This document shows positions 51,144-59,595 of a stretch of 64,000 nucleotides of DNA, one piece after another. A program made the position numbers and the translations under genes. Below the pieces are notes generated by a model. That model did not search any database, had not been told where the DNA came from, and worked only from the letters and a program-made list of their open reading frames with translations. Source of the stretch: Akkermansiaceae bacterium (GTDB lineage: Bacteria; Verrucomicrobiota; Verrucomicrobiia; Verrucomicrobiales; Akkermansiaceae); NCBI GenBank assembly GCA_029866215.1, contig JARWZU010000066.1, forward strand, positions 1 through 64,000. The letters run 5' to 3'. Positions within the stretch are counted from its first letter, which is position 1; each line of letters opens with the position of its first letter.

Positions 51144-53612
51144 ATGCAAGCAAGTGATTGTGACCTGACTCCCGAACTTTTGGCCCCAGCAGGCAACTGG
51201 GATTGCGCCCGGGCAGCGGTCGCGGCGGGAGCAGACGCAATTTACTTTGGATTGCCGAAGTTCAATGCAAGATTGCGGGCGGACAATTTCATCGAGGCCG
51301 ATCTCGAGGAACTCATGGATTTCCTCCATCGCCACGGCGTCAAGGGGTTCATCGCCATGAACACCCTGATCTTCACTCAAGAAATGAGGGCCGCGGAAGA
51401 TCAGCTTCGGCGGATCGCGGCGGCTGGCGTAGACGCATTGATCATCCAAGACCTTGGGCTCGCGAAGCTTGCCCGCGAGGTGGCGCCCAACGTTGAGCTC
51501 CACGCATCGACCCAGATGACCATCACCTCCCCCGATGGCCTCGCCTTCGTTGAGTCGCTCTTTCCCTTGGAGCGTGCGGTGCTTGCACGCGAGCTTTCCA
51601 TCCGGGAAATTGAAAAGTTTCAATCGTCCTCGGTCCACACTCACGCGCCGCTTGAAGTGTTCGTCCATGGTGCACTCTGTGTCGCTTATTCGGGCCAATG
51701 CCTGACCAGTGAGTCCCTTGGCCAGCGCAGTGCCAACCGCGGCGAATGCGCCCAAGCCTGCCGCATGCCTTACGAAATCGTCGTCGATGGAGAAACCCGC
51801 GACCTCGGCCCCGTGCGCTACTTGCTCAGCCCGCAAGATCTTGCCGCCGTAGATCTCATCCCCGACCTGGTCCGCGCCGGGGTGAAATCGTTCAAAATCG
51901 AAGGCCGCCTGAAGTCCCCCGAGTACGTTTCCGCCGTCACCCGCGTCTACCGCAAGGCACTCGATGCCGCCATGGAGGAGAAGGAGTCCACCATCACCGC
52001 CGCCGACCGCTACGCCTTGGAAATGACATTCTCCCGCGGACTCAGCACCGGATGGTTTGCCGGGACCAATCACCCGTACCTCACTCATGGAAAATTCGGC
52101 AAAAAGCGCGGCCCGCTGCTAGGGGAAATCATCGACTGTGGTCCTGGTTGGATCCGGCTAGGCAATCTCACCGGTGTGCCATTCACCGCAGGCGACGGCG
52201 TCGTGTTCGATGCCGGTGAAAACCGCGACCTCGAGCAAGGCGCACGCATTTGGGTGATCGAGGGCGATCGCCTCATTTTCCACCTCACCTACAGCGGCAT
52301 CAACTTCGACCGCATCAAGCCCGGCCACACGCTTTACAAGACATCCGACCCCAAGCTCGACTCGGAACTCCGCCGGTTTTGGCAAAACACCCGACCACCC
52401 GAGAAAAAATCAGCACTCCACCTCGTCGTCTGCGGCAAGCCCGGCGAGCCGATCGAGATCCAGAGCGGCGATTGTGTGGTGCGCAGTGAGATTTCCCTGC
52501 AAGAAGCGGCCAAGCACCCACTCAACACCGAAACTCTCGTCGCTCAACTCGGACGACTGGGCGACTCATCCTTTGAGCTGGGCTCGTTGGATAACCAACT
52601 TGAAGGAAATTGCCACATCGCCGTCTCCACGCTGAACCAACTACGCCGCGCCCTCGTCAAACAGCTGGAAACCGCCGCCGCCATTCGAACGCCACAGCCA
52701 ACGATCACCACCACCTTCCGCGATCTACTGCCAGCCATCCCAAGCACCCAGCCCCAAGCGCCCCAACTCTCCGTCCTCTGCCGCACGCCCGAGCAAGTTC
52801 GCGCGGCCATCGAGTGCGGAGTGGAATCAGTCTACTGCGACTTCGAAGACCCGCGCCGCTACAAAGATGCCGTGGCATTTTTCCGCTCTGAAAATGCAGT
52901 TGCTGGATCTCAAATCCACCTCGCGACGCCACGAATCCTCAAGCCTGGCGAGACCGGATACCTGAAGCTCATCGAAAAGGCCGAGCCCGACGGCCTGCTC
53001 CTCCGCAACCTCGGCGCGCTCCACTACTACCAGCATCGTAGCGACTTGAAAAAAATCGGCGATTTCTCTCTCAACGTCGCCAATCCCATCACAGCAAAAC
53101 TCTTGATGGAAAACGCTGGGCTCGAGCACCTCACGATTTCCTACGATCTCAACATCGGCCAGGTGCTCGAGCTTCTGGCCGGCGCGCCGGTCGACTGGTT
53201 TGAGCTCACGCTACACCAACACATGCCGATGTTTCACATGGAGCACTGCGTTTTCTGCACCTTCCTCAGCAAAGGCACCACCTACAAGGACTGCGGTCGG
53301 CCCTGTGAAACCCACGTCGTTCACCTCCGCGACCGAGTCGGCCAACTCCACCGCCTGCAAGCGGATGTCGGCTGCCGCAACACCCTCTTCAACGGCAAAG
53401 CTCAAACCGGCGCCCGCTACTTCCAACACCTGCGCAACGCCGGCTTGGCGCGGTTTCGTGTCGAGCTGTTAGACGAATCCACCGACGCCACCAAGACCAT
53501 CAGCGCCTACCAAGACCTCCTCAGCGGCAAGTCAGACGCCTTCGACCTCCTCACCGAAGTTCAGGCACTTGAAAAACTCGGTGTCACCGAAGGAACGCTC
53601 GCTGAATTCTGA
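51144..53612 (+). CDS. Peptidase U32 / RlhA-type protein
   Basis: From ATG 51144, 822 residues. The N-terminal TIM-barrel-like domain begins LLAPAGNWDCARAAVAAGADAIYFG and contains the U32 signature ELEVFVHGALCVAYSGQC-like stretch with GQRSANRGECAQACRMPY (two Cys). A second Cys group near the C-terminus (EHCVFCTFLS, CGRPCETH) may bind an iron-sulfur cluster. Length and architecture match YhbU/RlhA-type U32 proteins, some of which hydroxylate 23S rRNA C2501 (E. coli RlhA) or act in tRNA modification (TrhP). Whether this one modifies RNA cannot be told. The start at 51012 adds 44 unrelated residues. Confidence 0.85.
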   Translation: MQASDCDLTPELLAPAGNWDCARAAVAAGADAIYFGLPKFNARLRADNFIEADLEELMDFLHRHGVKGFIAMNTLIFTQEMRAAEDQLRRIAAAGVDALIIQDLGLAKLAREVAPNVELHASTQMTITSPDGLAFVESLFPLERAVLARELSIREIEKFQSSSVHTHAPLEVFVHGALCVAYSGQCLTSESLGQRSANRGECAQACRMPYEIVVDGETRDLGPVRYLLSPQDLAAVDLIPDLVRAGVKSFKIEGRLKSPEYVSAVTRVYRKALDAAMEEKESTITAADRYALEMTFSRGLSTGWFAGTNHPYLTHGKFGKKRGPLLGEIIDCGPGWIRLGNLTGVPFTAGDGVVFDAGENRDLEQGARIWVIEGDRLIFHLTYSGINFDRIKPGHTLYKTSDPKLDSELRRFWQNTRPPEKKSALHLVVCGKPGEPIEIQSGDCVVRSEISLQEAAKHPLNTETLVAQLGRLGDSSFELGSLDNQLEGNCHIAVSTLNQLRRALVKQLETAAAIRTPQPTITTTFRDLLPAIPSTQPQAPQLSVLCRTPEQVRAAIECGVESVYCDFEDPRRYKDAVAFFRSENAVAGSQIHLATPRILKPGETGYLKLIEKAEPDGLLLRNLGALHYYQHRSDLKKIGDFSLNVANPITAKLLMENAGLEHLTISYDLNIGQVLELLAGAPVDWFELTLHQHMPMFHMEHCVFCTFLSKGTTYKDCGRPCETHVVHLRDRVGQLHRLQADVGCRNTLFNGKAQTGARYFQHLRNAGLARFRVELLDESTDATKTISAYQDLLSGKSDAFDLLTEVQALEKLGVTEGTLAEF

Positions 53613-53731
53613 ACATGCGGCGCAGGGGAGCTTCGGCATCCGTCACGGGTTCTCATCTTTGAATCATGGTTCGCCAAGAGAAACCAGATTCTAGGCTTGC
53701 CTCAGTGTGTATCGTGTGTACTTTAACTACG

Positions 53732-53923
53732 GTGATCAGTCGCGACATCATATCCAGACTCAAGGCTGAAGGCTGGGAGATTGTGAATATTCGGGGGTCA
53801 CACCACCAATACAAGCATCTCCAGCGAGGAGGACGTGTCACCGTCCCCCACCCCAAGAAGGACTTCCCGCGCGGCACGTTGCGAAGCATTTTCCAACAAG
53901 CTGAATGGCCTTGGCCACCCTAA
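53732..53923 (+). CDS. hicA: HicA-type mRNA interferase toxin
   Basis: Starting at GTG 53732 the protein has 63 residues, the normal HicA size: VISRDIISRLKAEGWEIVNIRGS, HHQYKHLQ, RVTVPHPKKDFPRGTLRSIF. The double-stranded-RNA-binding-like fold has its catalytic His in GSHHQ. It cleaves mRNA when free and is neutralised by HicB. An ATG at 53666 would add 22 residues (Cys-rich, no similarity), so the GTG start is preferred; either is possible. HicB follows after 5 bases, the usual toxin-first order. Confidence 0.88.
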   Translation: MISRDIISRLKAEGWEIVNIRGSHHQYKHLQRGGRVTVPHPKKDFPRGTLRSIFQQAEWPWPP

Positions 53924-53928
53924 AAACC

Positions 53929-54336
53929 ATGAGATTCCCAATAGTCATCCACAAGGACAACGACTCCGACTACGGTGTCACCGTTCCAGATATGCCCGGT
54001 TGTTTTTCAGCCGGGACCACAACCGATGAAGCCCTCTCGAATGCCATTGAGGCAATTGAATGCCATATCGAAGGCTTGCTGATCGACGGGGACCGGATTC
54101 CCACACCACGGAGCGTCGAACATTATCAGTCAGACAAGAACTTCCGAGGCGGAGTCTGGGCCTTGGTTGATGTCGATGTGTCGAAGCTCTCCGGCAAGGC
54201 GAGGAGAATCAACATCACCCTTCCCGAGCGGATCTTGGCACAGATCGATTCCTTTGCAGCCCTCCATGGCGGCTCTCGCTCGGGCTTGCTGGCGCACGCC
54301 GCCATGGAGTATGTGGCCGCGCACGAATCACGATAA
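53929..54336 (+). CDS. hicB: HicB-type antitoxin
   Basis: From ATG 53929, 135 residues. N-terminal HicB fold MRFPIVIHKDNDSDYGVTVPDMPGC, FSAGTTTDEALSNAIEAIECH binds and blocks the toxin; the C-terminal INITLPERILAQIDSFAALHGGSRSGLLAHAA is a ribbon-helix-helix DNA-binding domain, so the pair should autoregulate. An alternative ATG at 53905 would overlap hicA by 19 bases and add eight residues. The rest of the downstream gap (54337-54578) shows nothing recognisable. Confidence 0.92.
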   Translation: MRFPIVIHKDNDSDYGVTVPDMPGCFSAGTTTDEALSNAIEAIECHIEGLLIDGDRIPTPRSVEHYQSDKNFRGGVWALVDVDVSKLSGKARRINITLPERILAQIDSFAALHGGSRSGLLAHAAMEYVAAHESR

Positions 54337-54578
54337 CGTGAACAAGGCGTCCCGCCGATTCGATTGGCAGGTTGCAACTTCACTCCTGTTTCCGCGCAAT
54401 TCTGATTTCAAGTTCTGCCGATGCATTGCACCAATTTCATCGCTACCGTTTCCAAGGAGAGGCCATGCCCCCCACCCTTCACTCGCCAACCTTCATGACT
54501 ACAAAAATGATTGCTACTTTTTGTCGGAGATACGGAATGCTTTCGCGCCTTTCGCCCTGATCCTTTCCTCCACTCGGC

Positions 54579-55238
54579 TCAAGGTTGCACGAGCATGGCT
54601 TTGCTCTCTGCGGAAAGTTTATCCAGTGGATATTCTACCGTTTTGCCGGATTCCAGCTTCAGCATCACGCTTTTGTCTTTTTTCTCCACCAGCGTAGCGC
54701 GGATGGTTTTGCCCTCGATGTTTGTCCAATCGCGAGGGGTTTCCACTTTAGGCGGAGCGGCGGCCGTTTGGGCAGCATTGGCAGCGGCTAGCGGCTTCAT
54801 CACCGCCGCGACCTTCTCATCCAGCTCCTTGTCCCAGCGCTTGTTGTTGGACATCACGCCGTAGTCCACACCGGTGATGAACTCCAGCTTCGCCGGCTCC
54901 ACCACCGTGATGCGGGGCGTAAAATTGCCGATTTTCGCGGTTTTTGTGATCGCGGCATTCATGCAGGCGACATCGGTGCATTCCGCAAAGGCGTCATCCT
55001 CCACCACCAAGATGTAATCCCGCTTGAGGGCGGAATAGGCCTCCGAGGTTCCCCAGTGCACCTTGGGGCAGGAAGATTTAGAATCAGTCTCGATATAAAC
55101 TAGCGCCTTGCCCTGGGCCTCAGCTGCAGCCCGCGCTTCGTCAAACTGGGAAGAGAGAAAGGAGCCACGCGGCGGCTTAGAATTATCGGCGAGAAGGGGG
55201 AGCGCGAGGGCAAGAAATAGCAAAATTGCGTTTTTCAT
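54579..55238 (-). CDS. Secreted thioredoxin-like protein with SHD1-like C-terminal domain
   Basis: From ATG 55238, 219 residues. Signal peptide MKNAILLFLALALPLLA. The middle (FDEARAAAEAQGKALVYIETDSKSSCPKV) is a thioredoxin-fold pattern with a single Cys at the usual CxxC position, so redox activity is doubtful. The C-terminal ~45 residues DWTNIEGKTIRATLVEKKDK...VEYPLDKLSAESK match the SHD1 (SLA1 homology domain 1) common in PVC bacteria, which may bind peptides. It is probably periplasmic. Role unknown. Confidence 0.72.
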   Translation of the reverse strand: MKNAILLFLALALPLLADNSKPPRGSFLSSQFDEARAAAEAQGKALVYIETDSKSSCPKVHWGTSEAYSALKRDYILVVEDDAFAECTDVACMNAAITKTAKIGNFTPRITVVEPAKLEFITGVDYGVMSNNKRWDKELDEKVAAVMKPLAAANAAQTAAAPPKVETPRDWTNIEGKTIRATLVEKKDKSVMLKLESGKTVEYPLDKLSAESKAMLVQP

Positions 55239-55457
55239 AACCCTGTCTAGCAGCTGCGCCAACTGCGCGTCAAATTCAAACGACGCCTATGCAGTTTCCC
55301 GGCGAAAAGTAAGCTTCTCCCGCAGAATTCGGGTTGGCCGAGGAATACTGGCGACCAGAGGACAACGCGCAGAACCCGCCCTAGAATCCATCATTCCCAG
55401 TCGCTTTCGAGACGGAGCACGTACTCGAGGCTCCAGTTTTGAACCAGCCCCGGGGGC

Positions 55458-56348
55458 TTACTTCCTCGCGGCTTCAGCCAGAGGGTTGGTCACCACATCC
55501 GGAGCTGCTGTTTTAAGGTTCGGTGGGATCACGGCGTCGACATCGCCCGTGGTCCAGCGGATGGCGCCGACGAGGATGTTTTGGAAGGTGGGATTGGTCC
55601 AGACGTCTTCGCGGTGACCAAGTGCGGAGTAGTAAACTCTGCCCTTTCCTTCGGCGCGCGCCCAAGTCGTCGGGTAGTCCGAGCGTTGATACGGCGCGCC
55701 GTCCATCCCCTCGGTCTTGATCACGGTGAGCGCATGGAGGTCTGGGTTGAAATTTTTGAGCGCGTACCATTCTTCCAGGAAAGTGAACTGATCGCCCGCA
55801 GTCTCAAAGCCAGGGAATTTTGGATCGATCACCTTGTTGGTCGCCACTTGTTGGGCCCCGTGCGTGATGAACTCGCCGCCTACGGTGCAGATGTAGGCGT
55901 CCTCGTCCTTGGTCGCATCGAGGCGGCGGTCGGGTGTGCCGGTGGTGTGGAACGTGTCGCTCGCACAATGCAGGCCGATGAAACCCTTGCCGCCTTTGAT
56001 GTAGTCGAACAGTGCCTGCTTGCCCGCCGGGGTCATTGCCGGTTGCTTGTCGGTGCCCGTGGTCAGGAGGTTGCCGGAGGTGTAGAAGATGACGGCATCA
56101 AACCCCGCGAGGTATTCGGGCGAAAACTTTGAGCCATCTTTCGAGAAGACAAACTCCCACGAATGCTTGGCTCCCAACTCGGTGAAGATTTTTTCAGCGA
56201 AGCTCGGTTGGCCTTTTTTCCACGAGATCACGTCGTGTTCGAATCCGCTGGATTTTGAAAAAAACAAGAGCCGATGAGCAGGCGCGGCATGGAGCGAGAG
56301 CGAGAGTCCGAGTCCCAACGCGAGTGCAATTGCAGGTTTTTTAAACAT
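55458..56348 (-). CDS. Secreted ThuA-domain protein
   Basis: A 296-residue protein. Signal peptide MFKKPAIALALGLGLSLSLHA. A class I glutamine-amidotransferase-like ThuA domain follows: HRLLFFSKSSGFEHDVI, FDAVIFYTSGNLL, GKGFIGLHCASDTFH, EWYALKNFNPDLHALTVIKTEG and PTTWARAEGKGRVYYSALGHREDVW. ThuA-domain proteins are involved in sugar (trehalose) use in some bacteria; this family is greatly expanded in PVC bacteria with no fixed function. The reading ends 100 bases before gspF-like gene's end, without a visible terminator. Confidence 0.85.
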   Translation of the reverse strand: MFKKPAIALALGLGLSLSLHAAPAHRLLFFSKSSGFEHDVISWKKGQPSFAEKIFTELGAKHSWEFVFSKDGSKFSPEYLAGFDAVIFYTSGNLLTTGTDKQPAMTPAGKQALFDYIKGGKGFIGLHCASDTFHTTGTPDRRLDATKDEDAYICTVGGEFITHGAQQVATNKVIDPKFPGFETAGDQFTFLEEWYALKNFNPDLHALTVIKTEGMDGAPYQRSDYPTTWARAEGKGRVYYSALGHREDVWTNPTFQNILVGAIRWTTGDVDAVIPPNLKTAAPDVVTNPLAEAARK

Positions 56349-56425
56349 GGAAACAGGTTAGACCATGGCTCCCATCTGACAAGGCCGAAGGTGGGCCTTG
56401 TTCGGCGCGCGGACGTCCGAGCAGG

Positions 56426-57709
56426 TCAGTTCAAGTTAGAGATCGTCTGGAAGATCGAGGTGATCATCAGATAGGCCATGGTGCCGATGAGGCCGGCCAT
56501 GATGATCAATACGATGGGCATCACGAGCGCCATGATCCGTTGGAGGCTCTTGTCGAGCTCCTTGTCGTAGCGTTCGGCTGCGCGCCGGAGCGAATGGTCG
56601 ATTTTCCCGGTTTGTTCACCCACGGAAATCATGTCGATGAGGAGCGGCGGGAAGGCACCATTCCGGACGAGTGCTTTGGAAAACGAGCGGCCGTCACCGA
56701 CCTGAGCGATGACTTGGTCGAGCTCGGTCCGGAGTGAGCGATTTTGCGTGGCGTCGCGTGAGAGCTCAAGCGCCCGGAGCAAGGGAAGGCCATTGCCGAC
56801 CAAGTTGGCCATGGTCTCGAGGAACTGGACGTAGAACCGGCTGGTGATCACGGGTCCGAGCAGCGGCAGCTTGAGCTTGATGCGGTCCCATGCCGGTTTG
56901 TTGGCATCGTTGTCCTTCCATGCCTTGAAGAAGATGCCGCCCGCGATGAGCGAAAGGAGCACGACCAGCCACCACTTGCTTAGGAAGTTGGAAATGGCGA
57001 TCAAGATCGCGGCGCCCAGCGGGATTTTCCCTCCGCTGCTCTGAATCAACGCAGTGAGCTGGGGAATGAGCGTGGTGACAAAGACGATCGAAACCCCGAT
57101 GCCGGCGAGGATCAGGAACGCGGGATAAATCATCGCCAAAATCAAGCGGGCCTGCAATTCGGCGAGCGTCTTGAGGTAGTGGGCCTGGCGCTTCAGGATG
57201 TCGTCAAGGGCGCCAGAAGCTTCACCGGCAGCGGCGAGCGAACAATAAAGCGGACCGAAGCTGGGGCTGACCTTTTTAAGCGCGACTGAGAAATTCACTC
57301 CGTCCCGCACGATGTGCCGGATCTTGTATGAGACCGCCTTGAGGTTGCCAAGTTCTTGGCGGCTTTCCATCGACTTCAGCGCGGGCTCGAGCTGGAGGCC
57401 GGCACTGAGCATGTCCGAAAGCTCCTCGGTGAAGAGGACGACCTCCTGCCGTTTCAATTTGATTTGCCCTTCCGGGATCACGGATTCCTTGGGATCGGCT
57501 GCCGCTCCCTTCGAGCGCTCTGCATCCGCCGCCTTCGACTTGGGCTGCGGTTTTTTCGATGAAACGGTGGCAGCGGTTTCCTTGAGACTGACCGGTTGGA
57601 GGCCCTTGCGGTCCAAGATTCTCAACGCCTCTGGCCGATCCGCCGCATCGATTTCTCCGCTGGTGACGGAACCGTTGGCGGCGAGTGCTTTGTAGGCGAA
57701 AATGGGCAT
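56426..57709 (-). CDS. Type II secretion / type IV pilus inner-membrane platform protein
   Basis: A 427-residue GspF/PilC protein. The N-terminus MPIFAYKALAANGSVTSGEIDA is the classical start, followed by a charged linker. Two GspF domains come next (about 105-230 and 310-425), with EELSDMLSAGLQLEPALKSME, CSLAAAGEASGALDDILKRQA and LLIDMISVGEQTGKIDHSLRRAAERYDKEL, plus three membrane segments. It anchors the assembly ATPase and pilus or pseudopilus at the inner membrane. It follows the ATPase gene by 33 bases. Confidence 0.93.
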   Translation of the reverse strand: MPIFAYKALAANGSVTSGEIDAADRPEALRILDRKGLQPVSLKETAATVSSKKPQPKSKAADAERSKGAAADPKESVIPEGQIKLKRQEVVLFTEELSDMLSAGLQLEPALKSMESRQELGNLKAVSYKIRHIVRDGVNFSVALKKVSPSFGPLYCSLAAAGEASGALDDILKRQAHYLKTLAELQARLILAMIYPAFLILAGIGVSIVFVTTLIPQLTALIQSSGGKIPLGAAILIAISNFLSKWWLVVLLSLIAGGIFFKAWKDNDANKPAWDRIKLKLPLLGPVITSRFYVQFLETMANLVGNGLPLLRALELSRDATQNRSLRTELDQVIAQVGDGRSFSKALVRNGAFPPLLIDMISVGEQTGKIDHSLRRAAERYDKELDKSLQRIMALVMPIVLIIMAGLIGTMAYLMITSIFQTISNLN

Positions 57710-57742
57710 CGGGCGGAAAATCTGAAGTGCTGCGGCGTGGTC

Positions 57743-59479
57743 TTACTCTCCCCCACCGATGTCGGACGAAGTCACGGAGATGACCTCCTCAATGGTCGTT
57801 TCGCCCTTCATCACCTTGTGCCAGCCGTACTCGCGCATCGGCACGTAGCCGTCGCGGATGGCTTGGGTGCGCATCTCGGCAGCCTGGGCGCGGTGGGCGA
57901 CCAATTCCTGCATCGGCTGGGTGATTAAGATGATTTCGTAAATTGCGAGTCGGCCTGAGAAGCCTGTCATCCGGCAGCGATCGCAGCCTTTCGGCGAATA
58001 CACTTGGCCGTCAAGGTGGAGTGGAATGCCGAGGTTGGCGCGGTCCTGCTCGCTGACCTCGCGTGGGACTTTGCAATTTGGGCAAAGCTTACGGACGAGG
58101 CGCTGGGCAAGAAATGCCCGGACGGCGGCGGAAACGAGGAAGGGCTCCACGCCCATGTCGATGAGTCGGCTGATGCCGCCCATGGCATCGTTGGTGTGCA
58201 GGGTGGAGAAAACCAAGTGGCCGGTGAGCGACGCGCGGATGGCGATTTCCGCGGTTTCCAAGTCCCGGATTTCCCCGATCATCACGATGTTCGGGTCGGC
58301 CCGTAAGATCGAACGCAAGGCAGTCGCGAAGGTCAGGCCGATCTCGTTTTTCACGGCGATCTGCATGACACCCGTGAGTTTGTTTTCCACCGGATCTTCT
58401 ACGGTGACGATGCGCCGCTCCGGGTGATTCACCTCCGTCAGGAACGAATAGAGGCTGGTCGATTTTCCTGACCCCGTTGGACCGGTGATCAAGATGATCC
58501 CGTTGGGCATGTGGAGCAACGACTCGATTTTCTTCAGCACGAACGGCTCCATGCCGAGCTTGGCGATGTTGAACTTTTCTTGGTTCAGCAAACGGAGGGA
58601 AACGCTCTCCCCCTCAACCGTCGGGACCGTCGCGACCCGGACGTCGATGGTGGCTCCCTCGAATTGCAAATTGATCCGGCCATCTTGAGGCACTCGGCGC
58701 TCGGCAATGTCGAGGCGGGCCATGATTTTCAGACGGGCGATCACCGAGCTTTGCAGCGCCTTGATGTTCTCGGGCACGGCGATCTCGATCAGGCGGCCGT
58801 CGATCCGATAACGAATCCGAAGGTTCGTGCTCAGTGGTTCCACATGAATATCAGTCGCGCGTTGGTCGAGCGCCTCACGAATGATCTGGTTCACGAATTT
58901 CACGACGCTGGCTTCCTCGTCGTCGTCTTGGTCGATGACGTTGGCCTCATCCTCGCCATTTTCAATCTGGTCGTAGTCGAAATCCCGTCCTTCGAGAATC
59001 TGTTCAAACGTGTCAGCACCAACGCCGTAGAGCCGGCGCAGCGCTTCGTGCAGGCGCTTGCGGGAAGCCATGCACCAGTCGATGGGCAAGATGATTTCCT
59101 GAGCGGCGGCTTGGCGTGCCACCAAATTGAGCGGGTCAAACGTGGCGAGCTTCAAGCGCTTGTGATCGCCCTCACCGGTGATGGCGACGGGCAATAACCG
59201 GTGCCTCAGCGCCAGACGCGGGCCGCAAGCGTCACGCAACGGCAAGGGAACTTCGGCGACCGGGATGATGTCGAGCCACTCGATTCCCAGCTCGCTCGCC
59301 AATTCCGCCATGTAGCTTTCCTCGTCCACCACGCCCGAATCGAGCACATCATCGATGGGCGACCGCTGGCGCTGGACCGCGCTGATCAGGACATCATTGA
59401 GCAAGGCAAGGTCCTCGCATCCAGTGCGGCGGGCAGGTTCGATCAAAAGCTGGGTCATGGGCGGCGCACGTCTTGTCAA
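57743..59479 (-). CDS. Type II secretion / type IV pilus assembly ATPase
   Basis: A 578-residue GspE/PilB protein. The N-terminal T2SSE_N domain is at about 30-150. The ATPase has Walker A GPTGSGKST, the Asp box EDPVENKLTGVMQ, Walker B ILRADPNIVMIGEIRDLETAEIA, and the His box STLHTNDA. A tetracysteine zinc motif is present (CPNC...CDRC). The start could be the ATG eight codons in (59458, MTQLLIEPARR). It powers assembly of a pilus or pseudopilus; the only pseudopilin in the window is at 47.8 kb. Confidence 0.94.
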   Translation of the reverse strand: MTRRAPPMTQLLIEPARRTGCEDLALLNDVLISAVQRQRSPIDDVLDSGVVDEESYMAELASELGIEWLDIIPVAEVPLPLRDACGPRLALRHRLLPVAITGEGDHKRLKLATFDPLNLVARQAAAQEIILPIDWCMASRKRLHEALRRLYGVGADTFEQILEGRDFDYDQIENGEDEANVIDQDDDEEASVVKFVNQIIREALDQRATDIHVEPLSTNLRIRYRIDGRLIEIAVPENIKALQSSVIARLKIMARLDIAERRVPQDGRINLQFEGATIDVRVATVPTVEGESVSLRLLNQEKFNIAKLGMEPFVLKKIESLLHMPNGIILITGPTGSGKSTSLYSFLTEVNHPERRIVTVEDPVENKLTGVMQIAVKNEIGLTFATALRSILRADPNIVMIGEIRDLETAEIAIRASLTGHLVFSTLHTNDAMGGISRLIDMGVEPFLVSAAVRAFLAQRLVRKLCPNCKVPREVSEQDRANLGIPLHLDGQVYSPKGCDRCRMTGFSGRLAIYEIILITQPMQELVAHRAQAAEMRTQAIRDGYVPMREYGWHKVMKGETTIEEVISVTSSDIGGGE

Positions 59480-59595
59480 CTAAATGCCAGCCCAGCGCAA
59501 TCTTGTCTCTCTAAAATTCAAGAATCGCCCGAATTTGCCTGAAACTCTCATCCGCAGTTTGTCCGCAAACTTGGCTGGATGCGGCCACCGGTTCG

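Noticed and set aside
54337-54578. tRNA or small RNA gene in the gap after hicB
   Set aside because: No cloverleaf, CCA end or terminator-like hairpin could be found by eye; a covariance search would be needed to exclude it fully.
59556-59571. Terminator hairpin after the glycosidase-like gene
   Set aside because: AGTTTG/CAAACT gives a 6-bp stem but no T run follows on either strand, so termination is unsupported.
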